Notes: generated from the sequence alone by a model not told the origin. A DNA stretch of 64,000 nt from an uncultured Eubacteriales bacterium (GCA_902764875.1 CACWXP010000011.1:32485-96484), one strand, 5' to 3'; counted from the first letter of the stretch, positions 7,363 through 16,013 are shown. Made by a program: numbers and translations.

Positions 7363-9416
7363 ATTTCTTTCCCCTTTCGCGCATTTTCCGCGTTTTGATT
7401 TTCGATTCCGCGGATCTGCCGAAGTGTTTCCGCCACGATCCTCTCCTGCTCCTGCTTCAGAGGCGCATCCGGATTGTATTCAAATATTTCGCCGAAGGTG
7501 ATGCTCCGATGCGTTTTATCTGCGTACATCGGAAGCATCCGAAGCTTCTTTTTCTTCCGCTTCCAGTAAATATTGGCCAGCATTACAAAGCCGGGAGACA
7601 GATCACCGATACCCTCCTGGGGATACTTCTGCTCCGGATTCTCCGGGAAAATAAGGATATTATCTCCGGTTTCCATAGCCTCCAGCGTTAAACGGAAGGT
7701 TTCCCGGAGCTTCAGGGGGGACTCCTTGTAAACGGGGATGCACTCCAGCTGTCCCATGACATTCACGCTGAGCCAGGCGGCCATTCTTGCCAACAGGCGC
7801 TTTTCGAACTCGGGCATACCTTCCTGGCGGCTGGTAGTGTTTTCATAGATATACTCGGTAACCGATTTCTTGTCGAACATCATGGTGGAATTCGCCCAGG
7901 CGCGAATCGGAACCGGAATATAGATTTTACAGGCCATGGGTCCGTAGAATTCACCGTGATTGCAGAGGAACACCAGCGGATTGTCGTCATCGGTGACAAT
8001 ATGATCCTTATTGTAAACCCTGCAGCGAAAATGGAGGCGGCAGAGGAAGATCAGGAACCGGGACAGCCAGGGCTGGCGGTAAGGTTCACTGATCACACGG
8101 GTTACCTGTTCCTGCAGCGCCGGGTTTTCGACACCGCTTTCCTTCAGCTTGAGCAATTTTCTTATTTTTTGAATATAGCGGCTGCTGAGAGGAAAGCGGA
8201 AGGCACTGATCAACGCGCCGATCAACACCAGGAAAACGGGAACGGCCATCACCGGCTGAAAGCGGGCGGCCCATTCCTCCGCGGACTGCGGCAGGCCCCT
8301 GCGGTTCACGAAGCATACGATTCCCAGGGCAATCAGCGCCAGAACATCCCCCAGGAGACGGGCCAGATTCCAGTTGGTGAGACGGAGCTTCCAGTACCCC
8401 TTGGGAACCTCCGATCCGCTGGCGTGTACGGCTTCCGGCATCAGTTCCTCGATACGGCCGAGTCCGGTAAGGCTGAGGGATCCGCCCACGGTGCATATGA
8501 TCAGGGAAATAAAAATTCTTGTATAATCAACCTTTCCGGCGACGAGCATCTGGATACAGAGAATAATACCGGCCAGCCACATGATGAGCCCGGAGCAAAG
8601 CAGCCAGGTCGGATCCTTCATGCCCTTACGTTCGGATTTGCGAATGAGCAAAAAGCCGATTTCGGCGGGAATCACGGTACACAGCACTGCGGTAATCATC
8701 GCGTGGAAAAGGCTTTCCCGGTTTGTTGCCACCAGGGCATAAATACAGGTGACAGTCAGTTCCACGGCCATCACCAGGAGGAGACTGACCCACTCCATCG
8801 TGTGATAGGCGTGCGCCTTACGAAAGTCTGCTTCTCCGAGATCCGATTCCTGTTCGATCTGTTCACGGCTTCCGCGAAGACGCCAGGTGACGTAAATCCG
8901 ATATGCGATCAGGATCATAAACCCGGCGGCCGGCATCCACCCGTCTTTCCAACCGAAGTTTGTGAAAATAATGGCGGACATGCCGCCCATGATCAGCAGC
9001 TGGATGACGACGCCGCTGATCTTCGCCCGGAGCGGCAGTTTTTCATCCGCATTGAAAAAACGGGATACCCGGTCGATATTCGCCTCTGCACAGATGCACA
9101 GCACAACAGCCGCAAAAAGAATCCAGGTTTTGCCGCTTTGAATGGTACCCGGGAAAATGCCGACCAGCAGCACCCCGATGGCCAGCAGGACGATCAGGAT
9201 CAACACCGTCCAGCGCTTTGCGTAGGACGGCAGAAACGCACGGTCTTTTCCGTAGGTTTTGGCAAAGACCAGAACCGCTTTTCCGCAAAGATAGAGCACG
9301 CCGCCGTAGAGCGGCATCCCTGTGAGCATGTTTGAAAGAATCATGCAGTAGATATAGCCGTAGAGCTGGGTTATGGCAGCACGCAGAGGCATTTTTTCCG
9401 CTGTTTTCGCAATCAT
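7359..9416 (-). CDS. Polytopic membrane protein fused to a PlsC-like acyltransferase domain
   Basis: The 685-residue protein has about eleven membrane segments in residues 15-410, then a cytoplasmic domain from about 465 resembling 1-acylglycerol-3-phosphate acyltransferases. The landmarks are LVFLCNHGEFYGP (His at 487) and ILIFPENPEQ (590 onward). In canonical enzymes the first motif is NHx4D and the third FPEG. Here the Asp position is Gly (H-GEFY-G) and the last Gly is Asn, so the chemistry may differ. The layout recalls transporter-acyltransferase fusions such as LplT-Aas. It overlaps both neighbours by 4 bp (ATGA), so it belongs to a tightly coupled envelope operon with an Lgt-like gene. 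Confidence 0.78.
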   Translation of the reverse strand: MIAKTAEKMPLRAAITQLYGYIYCMILSNMLTGMPLYGGVLYLCGKAVLVFAKTYGKDRAFLPSYAKRWTVLILIVLLAIGVLLVGIFPGTIQSGKTWILFAAVVLCICAEANIDRVSRFFNADEKLPLRAKISGVVIQLLIMGGMSAIIFTNFGWKDGWMPAAGFMILIAYRIYVTWRLRGSREQIEQESDLGEADFRKAHAYHTMEWVSLLLVMAVELTVTCIYALVATNRESLFHAMITAVLCTVIPAEIGFLLIRKSERKGMKDPTWLLCSGLIMWLAGIILCIQMLVAGKVDYTRIFISLIICTVGGSLSLTGLGRIEELMPEAVHASGSEVPKGYWKLRLTNWNLARLLGDVLALIALGIVCFVNRRGLPQSAEEWAARFQPVMAVPVFLVLIGALISAFRFPLSSRYIQKIRKLLKLKESGVENPALQEQVTRVISEPYRQPWLSRFLIFLCRLHFRCRVYNKDHIVTDDDNPLVFLCNHGEFYGPMACKIYIPVPIRAWANSTMMFDKKSVTEYIYENTTSRQEGMPEFEKRLLARMAAWLSVNVMGQLECIPVYKESPLKLRETFRLTLEAMETGDNILIFPENPEQKYPQEGIGDLSPGFVMLANIYWKRKKKKLRMLPMYADKTHRSITFGEIFEYNPDAPLKQEQERIVAETLRQIRGIENQNAENARKGKEI

Positions 9417-10369
9417 GCCGGTCTCTCCCGTTTTACAAGCAGCAGAATGCCCAGGACGACCGGTACGGCCAGGCCAAGGAACATGACCGCGTAAAGCACA
9501 TAGTGGCTGATACTCATGCGGTCGAGGGCAAACTCGATGCCGCCAGCAAGGCCGATGGACAAAGGAAGCGAAATGATCGCTGCGCGGAAGATCCCCTTAT
9601 GGGCTCCGCGGTTGCGGATGCCGGCAAGGGTCACACCCCAGACCAGAAGGATCGCGGCAAAAATCTGCTGAAAGCAAACGAAGCTGTATTCCAGAAAATG
9701 GTCATAGCGCAGGCTTTCCAGAATAATGCCGCCGGCGCCGCAAAGCATCATGAAAAGGATCCAGAGATCACCGTCAGCCCGGTTTCGGGTGAGGAAAAAC
9801 ACAAGAACCAGGAACAGCACCACCGCGCAGATCGCGCAGAGCAGGTGCGTTGCCAGAAAAGAAACGTCTTCATAGTAAGCGTCTTTTACCGAGAGGAAAG
9901 TTCCGTCCGGAAAGCTTCCGAAAGCAAGCTGACGGCTTATATTGAACCCTTCCGTTACCCGTTCGCCGAAGCGCTCGGCAGCCATCATCAGCGGCAGTGC
10001 TACAGAAACAATATCCAGCAGGATATCTGCTTTTTCCCCCACGGCTTTCGAACAGATCCATGCGCCGAGGAAAACGCCGAAGATCATACCGAAAAGGCTG
10101 AAGCCTCCGATAGAAAGGTTAAACCATGCACGAAAAGGCACGCCGCCCAGAGCCACATCGTTCAGCAGGCAAAAGACCAGTCTTGAACAGATGATCCCGC
10201 ACAGGAGACTGAGCAGGGACAGCAGGGCGGCAGTCCCCTTTTTCAGCCTTTCCGCGCGGCAAAGAACACAAACGGCCGCAACGGCACAGAGGGCGCCGAT
10301 AGCGCAATAAAGCCCGAAGGTGTAGACCTGGATCCCGAAGATTTCGGTTTTTGGCGCTTCTTCCCACAT
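9413..10369 (-). CDS. Lgt-like membrane protein (divergent prolipoprotein diacylglyceryl transferase homologue)
   Basis: The 318-residue protein has about seven to eight membrane helices and the Lgt layout: IQVYTFGLY at the start, GGFSLFGMIFG near 88-98, AERFGERVTEG near 131, and ILESLRYD near 216. Compared with the Lgt signatures GGMSFHGG and GRxGNF(I/V)NxE, the essential His position is Phe and the Asn after RxG is Glu, while the two conserved Arg positions remain. It may therefore be a non-canonical or altered-specificity paralogue. It lies 33 bp after the NAGPA-type gene and overlaps the acyltransferase gene by 4 bp. Confidence 0.72.
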   Translation of the reverse strand: MWEEAPKTEIFGIQVYTFGLYCAIGALCAVAAVCVLCRAERLKKGTAALLSLLSLLCGIICSRLVFCLLNDVALGGVPFRAWFNLSIGGFSLFGMIFGVFLGAWICSKAVGEKADILLDIVSVALPLMMAAERFGERVTEGFNISRQLAFGSFPDGTFLSVKDAYYEDVSFLATHLLCAICAVVLFLVLVFFLTRNRADGDLWILFMMLCGAGGIILESLRYDHFLEYSFVCFQQIFAAILLVWGVTLAGIRNRGAHKGIFRAAIISLPLSIGLAGGIEFALDRMSISHYVLYAVMFLGLAVPVVLGILLLVKRERPA

Positions 10370-10402
10370 GTTCGAACCTCTTTCCTTCCGGAAAAGAGCA
10401 GA

Positions 10403-11512
10403 TTAATTCCGCTCGTTTTCCGGCACAGCGGTGGCAAAATAGATAATATCGCTTTGAGATCTGTATTCAGACGCGGTCTGGTCTCCCTTTACATGGAACA
10501 TCACATTGTCGGCATCGGGTCCGATCATGATCATTTCGGCGGTGTTTCCTCCGTCGAGATTATAGGCCTGGACGCAGCCCAGATCTTTCATGAGATAGGC
10601 CAGCTCCTCGTGGCTCACGCCCCGGCTTTTTCCCCTCGCTTCAACCACAACGCAGACATAGCTGAGAGGGCCGGTCTGGCCGATGGCGGAACGGCTGGTT
10701 CTCCCCGTCCTGTCATAGTCATAGTTGTCATGGGTATTGATCTCCCCGTTTACCACCAATGCCGGACCGAACATGAAGGCATTGACGATCTCATTGCCGT
10801 GCTGCTTCACATATTCCTCCATCCCGTCGGACAGGACGAAGAGATGAAAATCGCCGTTCCGGTCAATCATCAGCGTATCTTTAACCTTGCTGGTTTTGTT
10901 CCTCTTCGGTATCTTTTCGGTCATACGGACTTCAAAGCGTTTCTTTTCGGGCATTTGGATGAAAAGATCACCGTTCATAGCGATCACCGCGTTGTTCTGC
11001 TTTGCGATGTTGAACATCTTGAGGGCACGGGAGCTCTTGACGCCGTAAGCCGTGGCTGTTCGGACCTGGCTCGGATCCGCCACTTCGATCCGCGCCACGT
11101 GAACCGTAGACTCCATGACCTCAAGCGTTTCGACAGTGACGCGGATTGAAGCATCCTCGTATCCATTTTCATTAAACTTTTCCGGATCCGGCATGGGCGG
11201 TACGGAAAAATCGAAAGGAAGCTTCCATGCGTCCGGAATGCTCAGATTTCCGCCGGAAACAGACTCGGAAGTCTTTTCGGCAAAGGGATCTTCTGCATCC
11301 GTCTCTTCCATGACAAATTCCTCTTCTGCCGCGGCAGATGGGAAAAGCAGACGCCCGAAATCCAGGGATTCGCCTTCATCTTCTTTCTCATCCTCGTTCA
11401 ACAGCGTGTCCTTCGCTTCCTGAATCATCATCGGCGCAGACAGATAAAACGGCATGCCGCAAATCAGCGCTGCACAAAGCAGGGCGCACAGAATTCTCAG
11501 CCATGTTTTCAT
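10403..11512 (-). CDS. Phosphodiester glycosidase (NAGPA-domain) family membrane-anchored protein
   Basis: The 369-residue protein has an N-terminal membrane helix (residues 5-25), an acidic linker to about 110, then a domain resembling N-acetylglucosamine-1-phosphodiester alpha-N-acetylglucosaminidase (DUF2233). Family motifs are AMNGDLF, GPALVVNGE, RTSRSAIGQ and YNLDGGNTAEM, the last being the hallmark. Bacterial members act outside the membrane on phosphodiester-linked sugars of cell-wall or exopolysaccharide; the substrate here is unknown. It begins 3 bp after the DUF1292 gene. Confidence 0.88.
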   Translation of the reverse strand: MKTWLRILCALLCAALICGMPFYLSAPMMIQEAKDTLLNEDEKEDEGESLDFGRLLFPSAAAEEEFVMEETDAEDPFAEKTSESVSGGNLSIPDAWKLPFDFSVPPMPDPEKFNENGYEDASIRVTVETLEVMESTVHVARIEVADPSQVRTATAYGVKSSRALKMFNIAKQNNAVIAMNGDLFIQMPEKKRFEVRMTEKIPKRNKTSKVKDTLMIDRNGDFHLFVLSDGMEEYVKQHGNEIVNAFMFGPALVVNGEINTHDNYDYDRTGRTSRSAIGQTGPLSYVCVVVEARGKSRGVSHEELAYLMKDLGCVQAYNLDGGNTAEMIMIGPDADNVMFHVKGDQTASEYRSQSDIIYFATAVPENERN

Positions 11513-11515
11513 TGC

Positions 11516-11824
11516 TTATTCTTCCTCGTCGTCGGCCACGCGGGTATTCGCGATTTCGATGAGCTTTTCAGCCAGAGTTTCATCCTCAACAAGCTCGAAT
11601 TCCTCGTCTTCCTCGCCGTTTTCGCCTTCAGCGGCCACAACTTTGCAGACGATACATTCCTCGCCGTTTTCGTCGGCCTCCTGACCCATTTCAGTCAGGA
11701 GCGCGTATTCATCGCCGTTGTAGAAGAAATAATCCCGGACGATAAATTCGTATTCCTTTCCGTCTTCGTCCTCAAAGATGATGGTATCGGGTTCCATGCT
11801 GTTGTTCATTTCCAGATCGTCCAT
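11516..11824 (-). CDS. DUF1292 family acidic protein (YrzB-like)
   Basis: This 102-residue protein, nearly a quarter Glu, has the DUF1292 core DTIIFEDEDGKEYEF followed by the EYALLTEM and ECIVCKV strands. Function is unknown; Firmicute homologues often sit beside mreB/ruvX-type genes. The longer acidic C-terminal tail (EEDEEFELVEDE) is unusual but within family variation. It is first in the five-gene envelope operon and has a strong promoter. Confidence 0.85.
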   Translation of the reverse strand: MDDLEMNNSMEPDTIIFEDEDGKEYEFIVRDYFFYNGDEYALLTEMGQEADENGEECIVCKVVAAEGENGEEDEEFELVEDETLAEKLIEIANTRVADDEEE

Positions 11825-11859
11825 TTTCTGCCTTCCTTCCTTAAATCGCTGACTTTCAG

Positions 11860-11888
11860 ATTATAATCAACCTGGCTTTGTTTGACAA
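11860..11888 (-). promoter_or_regulatory. Promoter of the DUF1292-envelope operon
   Basis: Minus-strand TTGTCA (11883-11888) and TATAAT (11860-11865) are separated by 17 bp. The spacer and -35 overlap an inverted repeat (AACCtGGCTT / AAGCCgGGTT, 11869-11896) that could be an operator or a terminator for the gene upstream. Confidence 0.7.
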
Positions 11889-11907
11889 GCCGGGTTTTCC
11901 TGCTCTA

Positions 11908-12126
11908 TCATTGTACAGGCGGCGGATCCTTCCGTTTCAGGGGATGGCGCGATCCGTCCTTCTCCTGAACTACGATGTTATCCAGCATCGCCTTCAGATT
12001 TTCGCGATAGCCGTCGAGGTATTCCTTTCGGAGGGCGGCCTGTTCGGCTGCCTCCTGTTCGGTGAGCGTTCCCGCCTTCTTTTTTCGGGCCAGCTCGTTG
12101 ATCCGTTCAATCTTTTTCGGGTCCAT
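11908..12126 (-). CDS. DUF896 family protein (YnzC-like)
   Basis: This 72-residue protein matches DUF896: KIERINELARKKK, then LTEQEAAEQAALRKEYL and NLKAMLDNI, a small helical hairpin. Homologues are linked to SOS regulation in Bacillus (YnzC lies near lexA), but the role is unknown. I chose ATG 12126, behind GAGGTGAACCAA; the longer frame upstream is an antisense shadow of the GNAT gene. Confidence 0.9.
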   Translation of the reverse strand: MDPKKIERINELARKKKAGTLTEQEAAEQAALRKEYLDGYRENLKAMLDNIVVQEKDGSRHPLKRKDPPPVQ

Positions 12127-12174
12127 TTGGTTCACCTCACATTCATACTTCATCCTTGCCGGGAGGGAAAATAC

Positions 12175-12624
12175 ATGATTCAGGGAAAATGGTTTGCTCC
12201 GGGAGAAAATCTTTCCGCGGAGGTTCTGCCCGTTCGGGCGGAGGTTTTCGGCGGTTCCGGACCTGCGGCGGATCCGGAGGGGTGGAACACTGTTGTTTTC
12301 GCAGACGGCGTGCCGGCGGCTTCCGGGCGCATCTGGTGGGCAGACGGGGCGTTCCGGCTCGGGGAGATCGGGGTCATCCCCTCCCATCGCGGACGCAAAC
12401 TCGGCGACCTTGTGCTGCGGCTGCTTCTTTTCAAGGCGCAATCCCATTTCGCCCGGGAAGTCCGCCTGATCTGCCCGGAAGACACGGAAGGATTCTTCGC
12501 CCGGCTCGGCTTCCGGCCGGTTTCCCGGCTGGACGGAACAGTTGAAATGATGATCCCCGGGGATGAGATTGAACTCGACTCCTGCAAAAACTGCAAAAAA
12601 GAAAACTGTCCGAACCGGAAATGA
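12175..12624 (+). CDS. GNAT family N-acetyltransferase
   Basis: The 149-residue protein has the acetyl-CoA-binding GNAT motif A (LGEIGVIPSHRGRKLGDLVLRLLL, where R/Q-x-x-G-x-G/A is represented by RGRKLG) and the C-terminal FFARLGFRPV motif. The acceptor is unknown. It ends with a short Cys-rich tail CKNCKKENCPNRK that could bind metal. I chose ATG 12175 with GGGAGGG upstream; the upstream extension overlaps the divergent DUF896 gene. It converges 4 bp from the next gene. Confidence 0.85.
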   Translation: MIQGKWFAPGENLSAEVLPVRAEVFGGSGPAADPEGWNTVVFADGVPAASGRIWWADGAFRLGEIGVIPSHRGRKLGDLVLRLLLFKAQSHFAREVRLICPEDTEGFFARLGFRPVSRLDGTVEMMIPGDEIELDSCKNCKKENCPNRK

Positions 12625-12628
12625 GAGA

Positions 12629-13345
12629 CTATTTCCGGCTGTCCATACCGGCAGGAAGCATCAAAAGCATACACAGGAGCAAGCAGCCCGCAGCGACGGC
12701 CGCATCGCCGATCTGACTTCCGGCGGACAGCACGCCCGCAGTCATGAGCACGGTTACTGCTTCACAGCTGAGCACCGCAATCCACTCCAAAACGGAGGAT
12801 GCGGTGTTTTTTTGCGTTGCATCGAGACGCACGGTCCAGACAGCAAAAGCAGCATCGGCCAGGAGAAACATCAGGATCTGCGTCAGGTTCACACTTCCGA
12901 CTCGAAGAAGCGTTTCCCCGCGGAAACTTTCGGTGAAACCCCGAATCAGACCCCAGAGGCAGAGCGCCGTGAGGAACAGATCCCCGTTATCGGGAAGATC
13001 CTTCTTCCGGGCAATCAGCCAGATCACAAAGCCCACAAAGCAAAGGCAGGCAAGCATCATTTCCACCCGGGAAACGGCGAACCTTCCTTCTTCAGTGATA
13101 AAGGTCATTCCGCCCAGTGGCTCAAAGCAATTCATTCCCTTTGCAAGGGGTGTTGCCTGTTCGAAAAGCTTCCAGACGGCAAGCCCAGGGAAAAAACCGA
13201 AGCCGGCAGCGTTCAGCGTTTTACCGGCGGGCGTTTCGACGGCTGTTTTCTTCCGGACTTCCAGCAGGCGAAAGAAAGCAAACAGCAGAAACACCGCCAA
13301 CGAAGACGGGATACCGACGGTGGTAACAGTGAGCTTCAATATCAT
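12629..13345 (-). CDS. Lgt-like integral membrane protein, reduced
   Basis: The 238-residue hydrophobic protein has about six membrane helices. Residues 120-165 (GDLFLTALCLWGLIRG, then ESFRGE and VNLTQILMF) match the C-terminal part of prolipoprotein diacylglyceryl transferase, including the Arg of the E-x-x-R motif. The N-terminal half lacks the catalytic HGG and GRxGNF segments. It is probably a degenerate paralogue and not a working Lgt. Its ATG overlaps the GT2-GtrA stop by 4 bp, which suggests a role in the same lipid-linked sugar pathway. Confidence 0.65.
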   Translation of the reverse strand: MILKLTVTTVGIPSSLAVFLLFAFFRLLEVRKKTAVETPAGKTLNAAGFGFFPGLAVWKLFEQATPLAKGMNCFEPLGGMTFITEEGRFAVSRVEMMLACLCFVGFVIWLIARKKDLPDNGDLFLTALCLWGLIRGFTESFRGETLLRVGSVNLTQILMFLLADAAFAVWTVRLDATQKNTASSVLEWIAVLSCEAVTVLMTAGVLSAGSQIGDAAVAAGCLLLCMLLMLPAGMDSRK

Positions 13346-14466
13346 GCCTCCTCTTTAAAAACCCACTGCTGCTGAACCCGGTAGCTGACAAAATAGAGCA
13401 GTGTGTCGACAATTACTTTTGCCAGCCAGGGGGCCATGCCCAGCTTTCCAAGGCCCTTGATGCCAAGGGTGGACAGAATGACAATGCCGACAGCCACAAG
13501 CGCATAGCGCCAGCCAGCGCCCTTGCTTCCCCTGACCTTGAACACCATATCCTTGTTCAGGCGGAAATTCAGGATCGCGCTGAAAAGGCGGGCCGTATAG
13601 TTGGCCAGGGATGTATTGTCCAGATGAATGCCCAAAGGCAGCGATACATTCAGATGGATGCCCAGGAGCGGAAAGAGCCAGCCGCTGAACAGATTGAAAA
13701 GGAGATGATCGGCCAGAAAGCTGATGATGGAGGCACCCATGAATTTGAAAAAGCTTCCGAGGATGACTTTGTAGATCTTCCAGCTGTCCTTGATCGGATG
13801 AAAATGGGTCCCCTTGTTTTCATTCTCATAGATCGTTTCGATGGTGACCGGAATCATGGGAATGCCCGCGCGGGAGCAGGCGATCAGCACTTTCATCTCG
13901 TATTCAAAGCGCTCACCCTCGACGTTGATCATGAACGGAAGCTCTTCCCTGCGGAAGGCCCGGAGTCCGGTTTGTGTATCCGGGAGATACTGACCGTAAA
14001 GGAGCTTGAAAACAACAGAAGTGATTTTGTTGCCGCTGCGGCTTTTGGGCGGAATGTTTTCCAGGGAGAAATCGCGGCTTCCGAGATAAAGGGCTTTCTC
14101 CCCTTTCCCGATCTCTTCCGCCAGGCGGATGCAATCCGGGACGGTGTGCTGTCCGTCGGCATCGGCAGTGATGACGCCGGCGACATCCGGAAGATTGTCC
14201 AGAATATATTTGTATCCCGTTTTCAGGGCCACGCCCTTGCCGTGGTTCACATCATGGTGCAAGACAACGGCCCGGTCGACCCCTTCGACCTCTTTGAAAA
14301 TCGGCTGATAGGCCTCGCTGCTACCGTCGTCGACGACGACAATGTGGCCGAAACCGCTTTCCGACAGCTTTTGAATATACGCCGGAAGCCTTTCATCCGG
14401 CTCCAGCGAGGGAATCAGAATGACCGCTTTGCGCGCATCGGGAATGTGCTTTTCCTGACCGTTCAT
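13342..14466 (-). CDS. Glycosyltransferase family 2 fused to GtrA-like membrane domain
   Basis: Residues 14-225 form a GT2 (DPM1/polyprenyl-phosphate type) domain: VILIPSLEPDERL, VVVDDGSS, VNHGKGVALKTG, ADADGQH (the DxD-type metal site) and PDTQTGLRAFRR. Residues 235-374 hold about four membrane helices of the GtrA type, with ARLFSAILNFRLNKDMVF and YRVQQQWVFKE. Such fusions make or flip a polyprenyl-phosphate sugar for surface glycosylation, which could supply the GT-C enzyme at the left edge. It starts at ATG with AAGGAG upstream. Confidence 0.92.
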   Translation of the reverse strand: MNGQEKHIPDARKAVILIPSLEPDERLPAYIQKLSESGFGHIVVVDDGSSEAYQPIFKEVEGVDRAVVLHHDVNHGKGVALKTGYKYILDNLPDVAGVITADADGQHTVPDCIRLAEEIGKGEKALYLGSRDFSLENIPPKSRSGNKITSVVFKLLYGQYLPDTQTGLRAFRREELPFMINVEGERFEYEMKVLIACSRAGIPMIPVTIETIYENENKGTHFHPIKDSWKIYKVILGSFFKFMGASIISFLADHLLFNLFSGWLFPLLGIHLNVSLPLGIHLDNTSLANYTARLFSAILNFRLNKDMVFKVRGSKGAGWRYALVAVGIVILSTLGIKGLGKLGMAPWLAKVIVDTLLYFVSYRVQQQWVFKEEA

Positions 14467-14505
14467 CCGTTTCTCCTTCCCGTTTCACAGGTGATAAACC
14501 AATTT

Positions 14506-14534
14506 ATTATAACAGAAACGCCTTGAAAGCACAA
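14506..14534 (-). promoter_or_regulatory. Promoter of GT2-GtrA operon
   Basis: Minus-strand TTGTGC (14529-14534) and TATAAT (14506-14511) have 17-bp spacing. Confidence 0.6.
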
Positions 14535-14556
14535 CATGTATGGCGATTTCCGGCCG

Positions 14557-14585
14557 TTGACATACAATACCTGTGACGATATAAT
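14557..14585 (+). promoter_or_regulatory. Promoter of F420-ligase-like operon
   Basis: TTGACA (14557-14562) and TATAAT (14580-14585), both perfect consensus, with 17-bp spacing. One of the strongest promoters in the window; divergent from the GT2 promoter. Confidence 0.85.
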
Positions 14586-14615
14586 AATATATCCATTGAA
14601 TCGGAGGTGTCCTTG

Positions 14616-15362
14616 ATGGGAAGTGCTTCGAAAAATCTTGAAGAACAGCGCCGTGAAAAAAACGGCATAACGTATTTTGACCGGGGAACCCTTACCGGCC
14701 GAAACGGCCGACGGTACGACCGCTATGCGATCCAGACCCACTTCATCGAAGTTGGCGAAGACCAGTCGGAAATCGTTCGCAAATACGTACTGCCCATTGC
14801 TCAGGACGGTGATGTGCTTGCCTTCGGCGCAAAGGTGATGGCCATGTGCACCCGAAACGTTTTCACCAAAGAACAGATTCAGCCCGGATTCTGGGCCAAA
14901 CTGCTCTCTCCCCACGCCAGCGAAACTGTGGCGGGTATCGGGATGCACGATCCCTACAAGCTTCAGCTTGCGATCAATATGGTCGGCGCGCCGCGGGTGG
15001 TTCTGGCTTCCGTCGTTTCCGCCGTGACCAAGCCCTTCGGCGTGAAAGGGCTGTTCTACAAAATCGTGGGCAAGGGCGTAGCCGGGATTGACGGCTTTTA
15101 CTACCGTTCCTCCTTTGACCGGTACAAGGATCTGGCACTGGTGAACAACGAAAACGCCGAGGAGCTTTGCAACGCGCTTGAAAAAGAAACGGGGATTCCG
15201 GTGGTGCTGATGGACGCCAACGACATCGACCAGAACCAGCTTGGCAAATGCACGGACTTCCCTCTGTTGGACGACGAGATACAGGACGCCATGAAAGACA
15301 ACCCCTCCGGACAGGGAGACGAACTTACGCCCCTGATCCTGATCCGGCCCCTGTCGAACTGA
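14616..15362 (+). CDS. Coenzyme F420-0:L-glutamate ligase-like protein
   Basis: The 248-residue protein belongs to the F420-0:gamma-glutamyl ligase-like group found in clostridia: AIQTHFIEVGED, a glycine-rich GDVLAFGAKVMAM, HDPYKLQLAINMVG, then PVVLMDANDID. Most Firmicutes do not make F420, so this branch probably amidates a different acid substrate. I start it at ATG 14616 because the GGAGG at 14603-14607 overlaps the alternative GTG at 14607. It begins a three-gene operon with DUF1643 and thioesterase genes. Confidence 0.82.
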   Translation: MGSASKNLEEQRREKNGITYFDRGTLTGRNGRRYDRYAIQTHFIEVGEDQSEIVRKYVLPIAQDGDVLAFGAKVMAMCTRNVFTKEQIQPGFWAKLLSPHASETVAGIGMHDPYKLQLAINMVGAPRVVLASVVSAVTKPFGVKGLFYKIVGKGVAGIDGFYYRSSFDRYKDLALVNNENAEELCNALEKETGIPVVLMDANDIDQNQLGKCTDFPLLDDEIQDAMKDNPSGQGDELTPLILIRPLSN

Positions 15363-15363
15363 C

Positions 15364-15987
15364 ATGCGGCACATTCCAACTTCCGACACGTTTCACACGA
15401 AGGTTCTGACCTTCGAGGAAGCGCTTGTGCCCACAGCAGACGATTTTGACCGGGACAGATGGATCTATGTCCCCGATCATTACAGCGAGTACCGCTATAT
15501 TCTCGGAACAAAGGGAAGCCGGCCGCTGATCTGCATCGGGATCAATCCGTCCACCGCTGCGCCGGACCGGCTTGACAACACGCTGAAAAGCGCCCAGCGC
15601 ATCGCGCTTGGCAACGGATACGATTCGTTTATCATGTTCAACGTGTATGCCCAGCGGGCGACGATTCCGGACGACATGGAAAAAACGCTGAATCCGGAGC
15701 TGCACCGGGAGAACATGAAGGCCTTTGAATGGATCCTGGAGCGGACGGCGGCGCCGGCATCTGTGTGGGCCGCCTGGGGCGCGATCATTGAAAAGCGGGA
15801 TTATCTGGCTGGATGTGTTCGGGAGATAGCAGCCATCGGCAACCGCTACGGGGCCCGGTGGTTTACTGCCGGGAAACGCAGCAAGGCCGGCCATCCGCAC
15901 CATCCGCTGTATCTTCCGAAGGATTCGGCGCTGGATCCTTTCGACGATCTTCTTCCCTATCTGGATGCCCTTTCGCAGGCAAAATAA
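15364..15987 (+). CDS. DUF1643 domain protein
   Basis: The 207-residue protein has the DUF1643 signature: a long N-terminal stretch, LICIGINPSTA, then LDNTLKSAQRIALGNGYDSFIMFNVYAQRAT (seen as D-x-T then NGYDSF and N-x-Y), VWAAWGAI and KAGHPHHPLYL. Function is unknown; the fold is related to uracil-DNA-glycosylase-like proteins. It begins 1 bp after the F420-ligase-like stop, implying coupled translation. Confidence 0.88.
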   Translation: MRHIPTSDTFHTKVLTFEEALVPTADDFDRDRWIYVPDHYSEYRYILGTKGSRPLICIGINPSTAAPDRLDNTLKSAQRIALGNGYDSFIMFNVYAQRATIPDDMEKTLNPELHRENMKAFEWILERTAAPASVWAAWGAIIEKRDYLAGCVREIAAIGNRYGARWFTAGKRSKAGHPHHPLYLPKDSALDPFDDLLPYLDALSQAK

Positions 15988-16013
15988 ATCAGCTGAATCG
16001 GAGGCGATTCTTT

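Noticed and set aside
7956-10186. Long plus-strand frames of 459 and 284 codons
   Set aside because: Gln/His/Lys-rich translations antisense to multi-TM proteins, the typical shadow of hydrophobic genes.
9413-10369. Functional lgt
   Set aside because: The essential His and the Asn of the RxGN motif are replaced, so I annotate it only as Lgt-like.
14616-15362. Evidence for F420 biosynthesis
   Set aside because: No other F420 gene is present, and this branch occurs in clostridia without F420.
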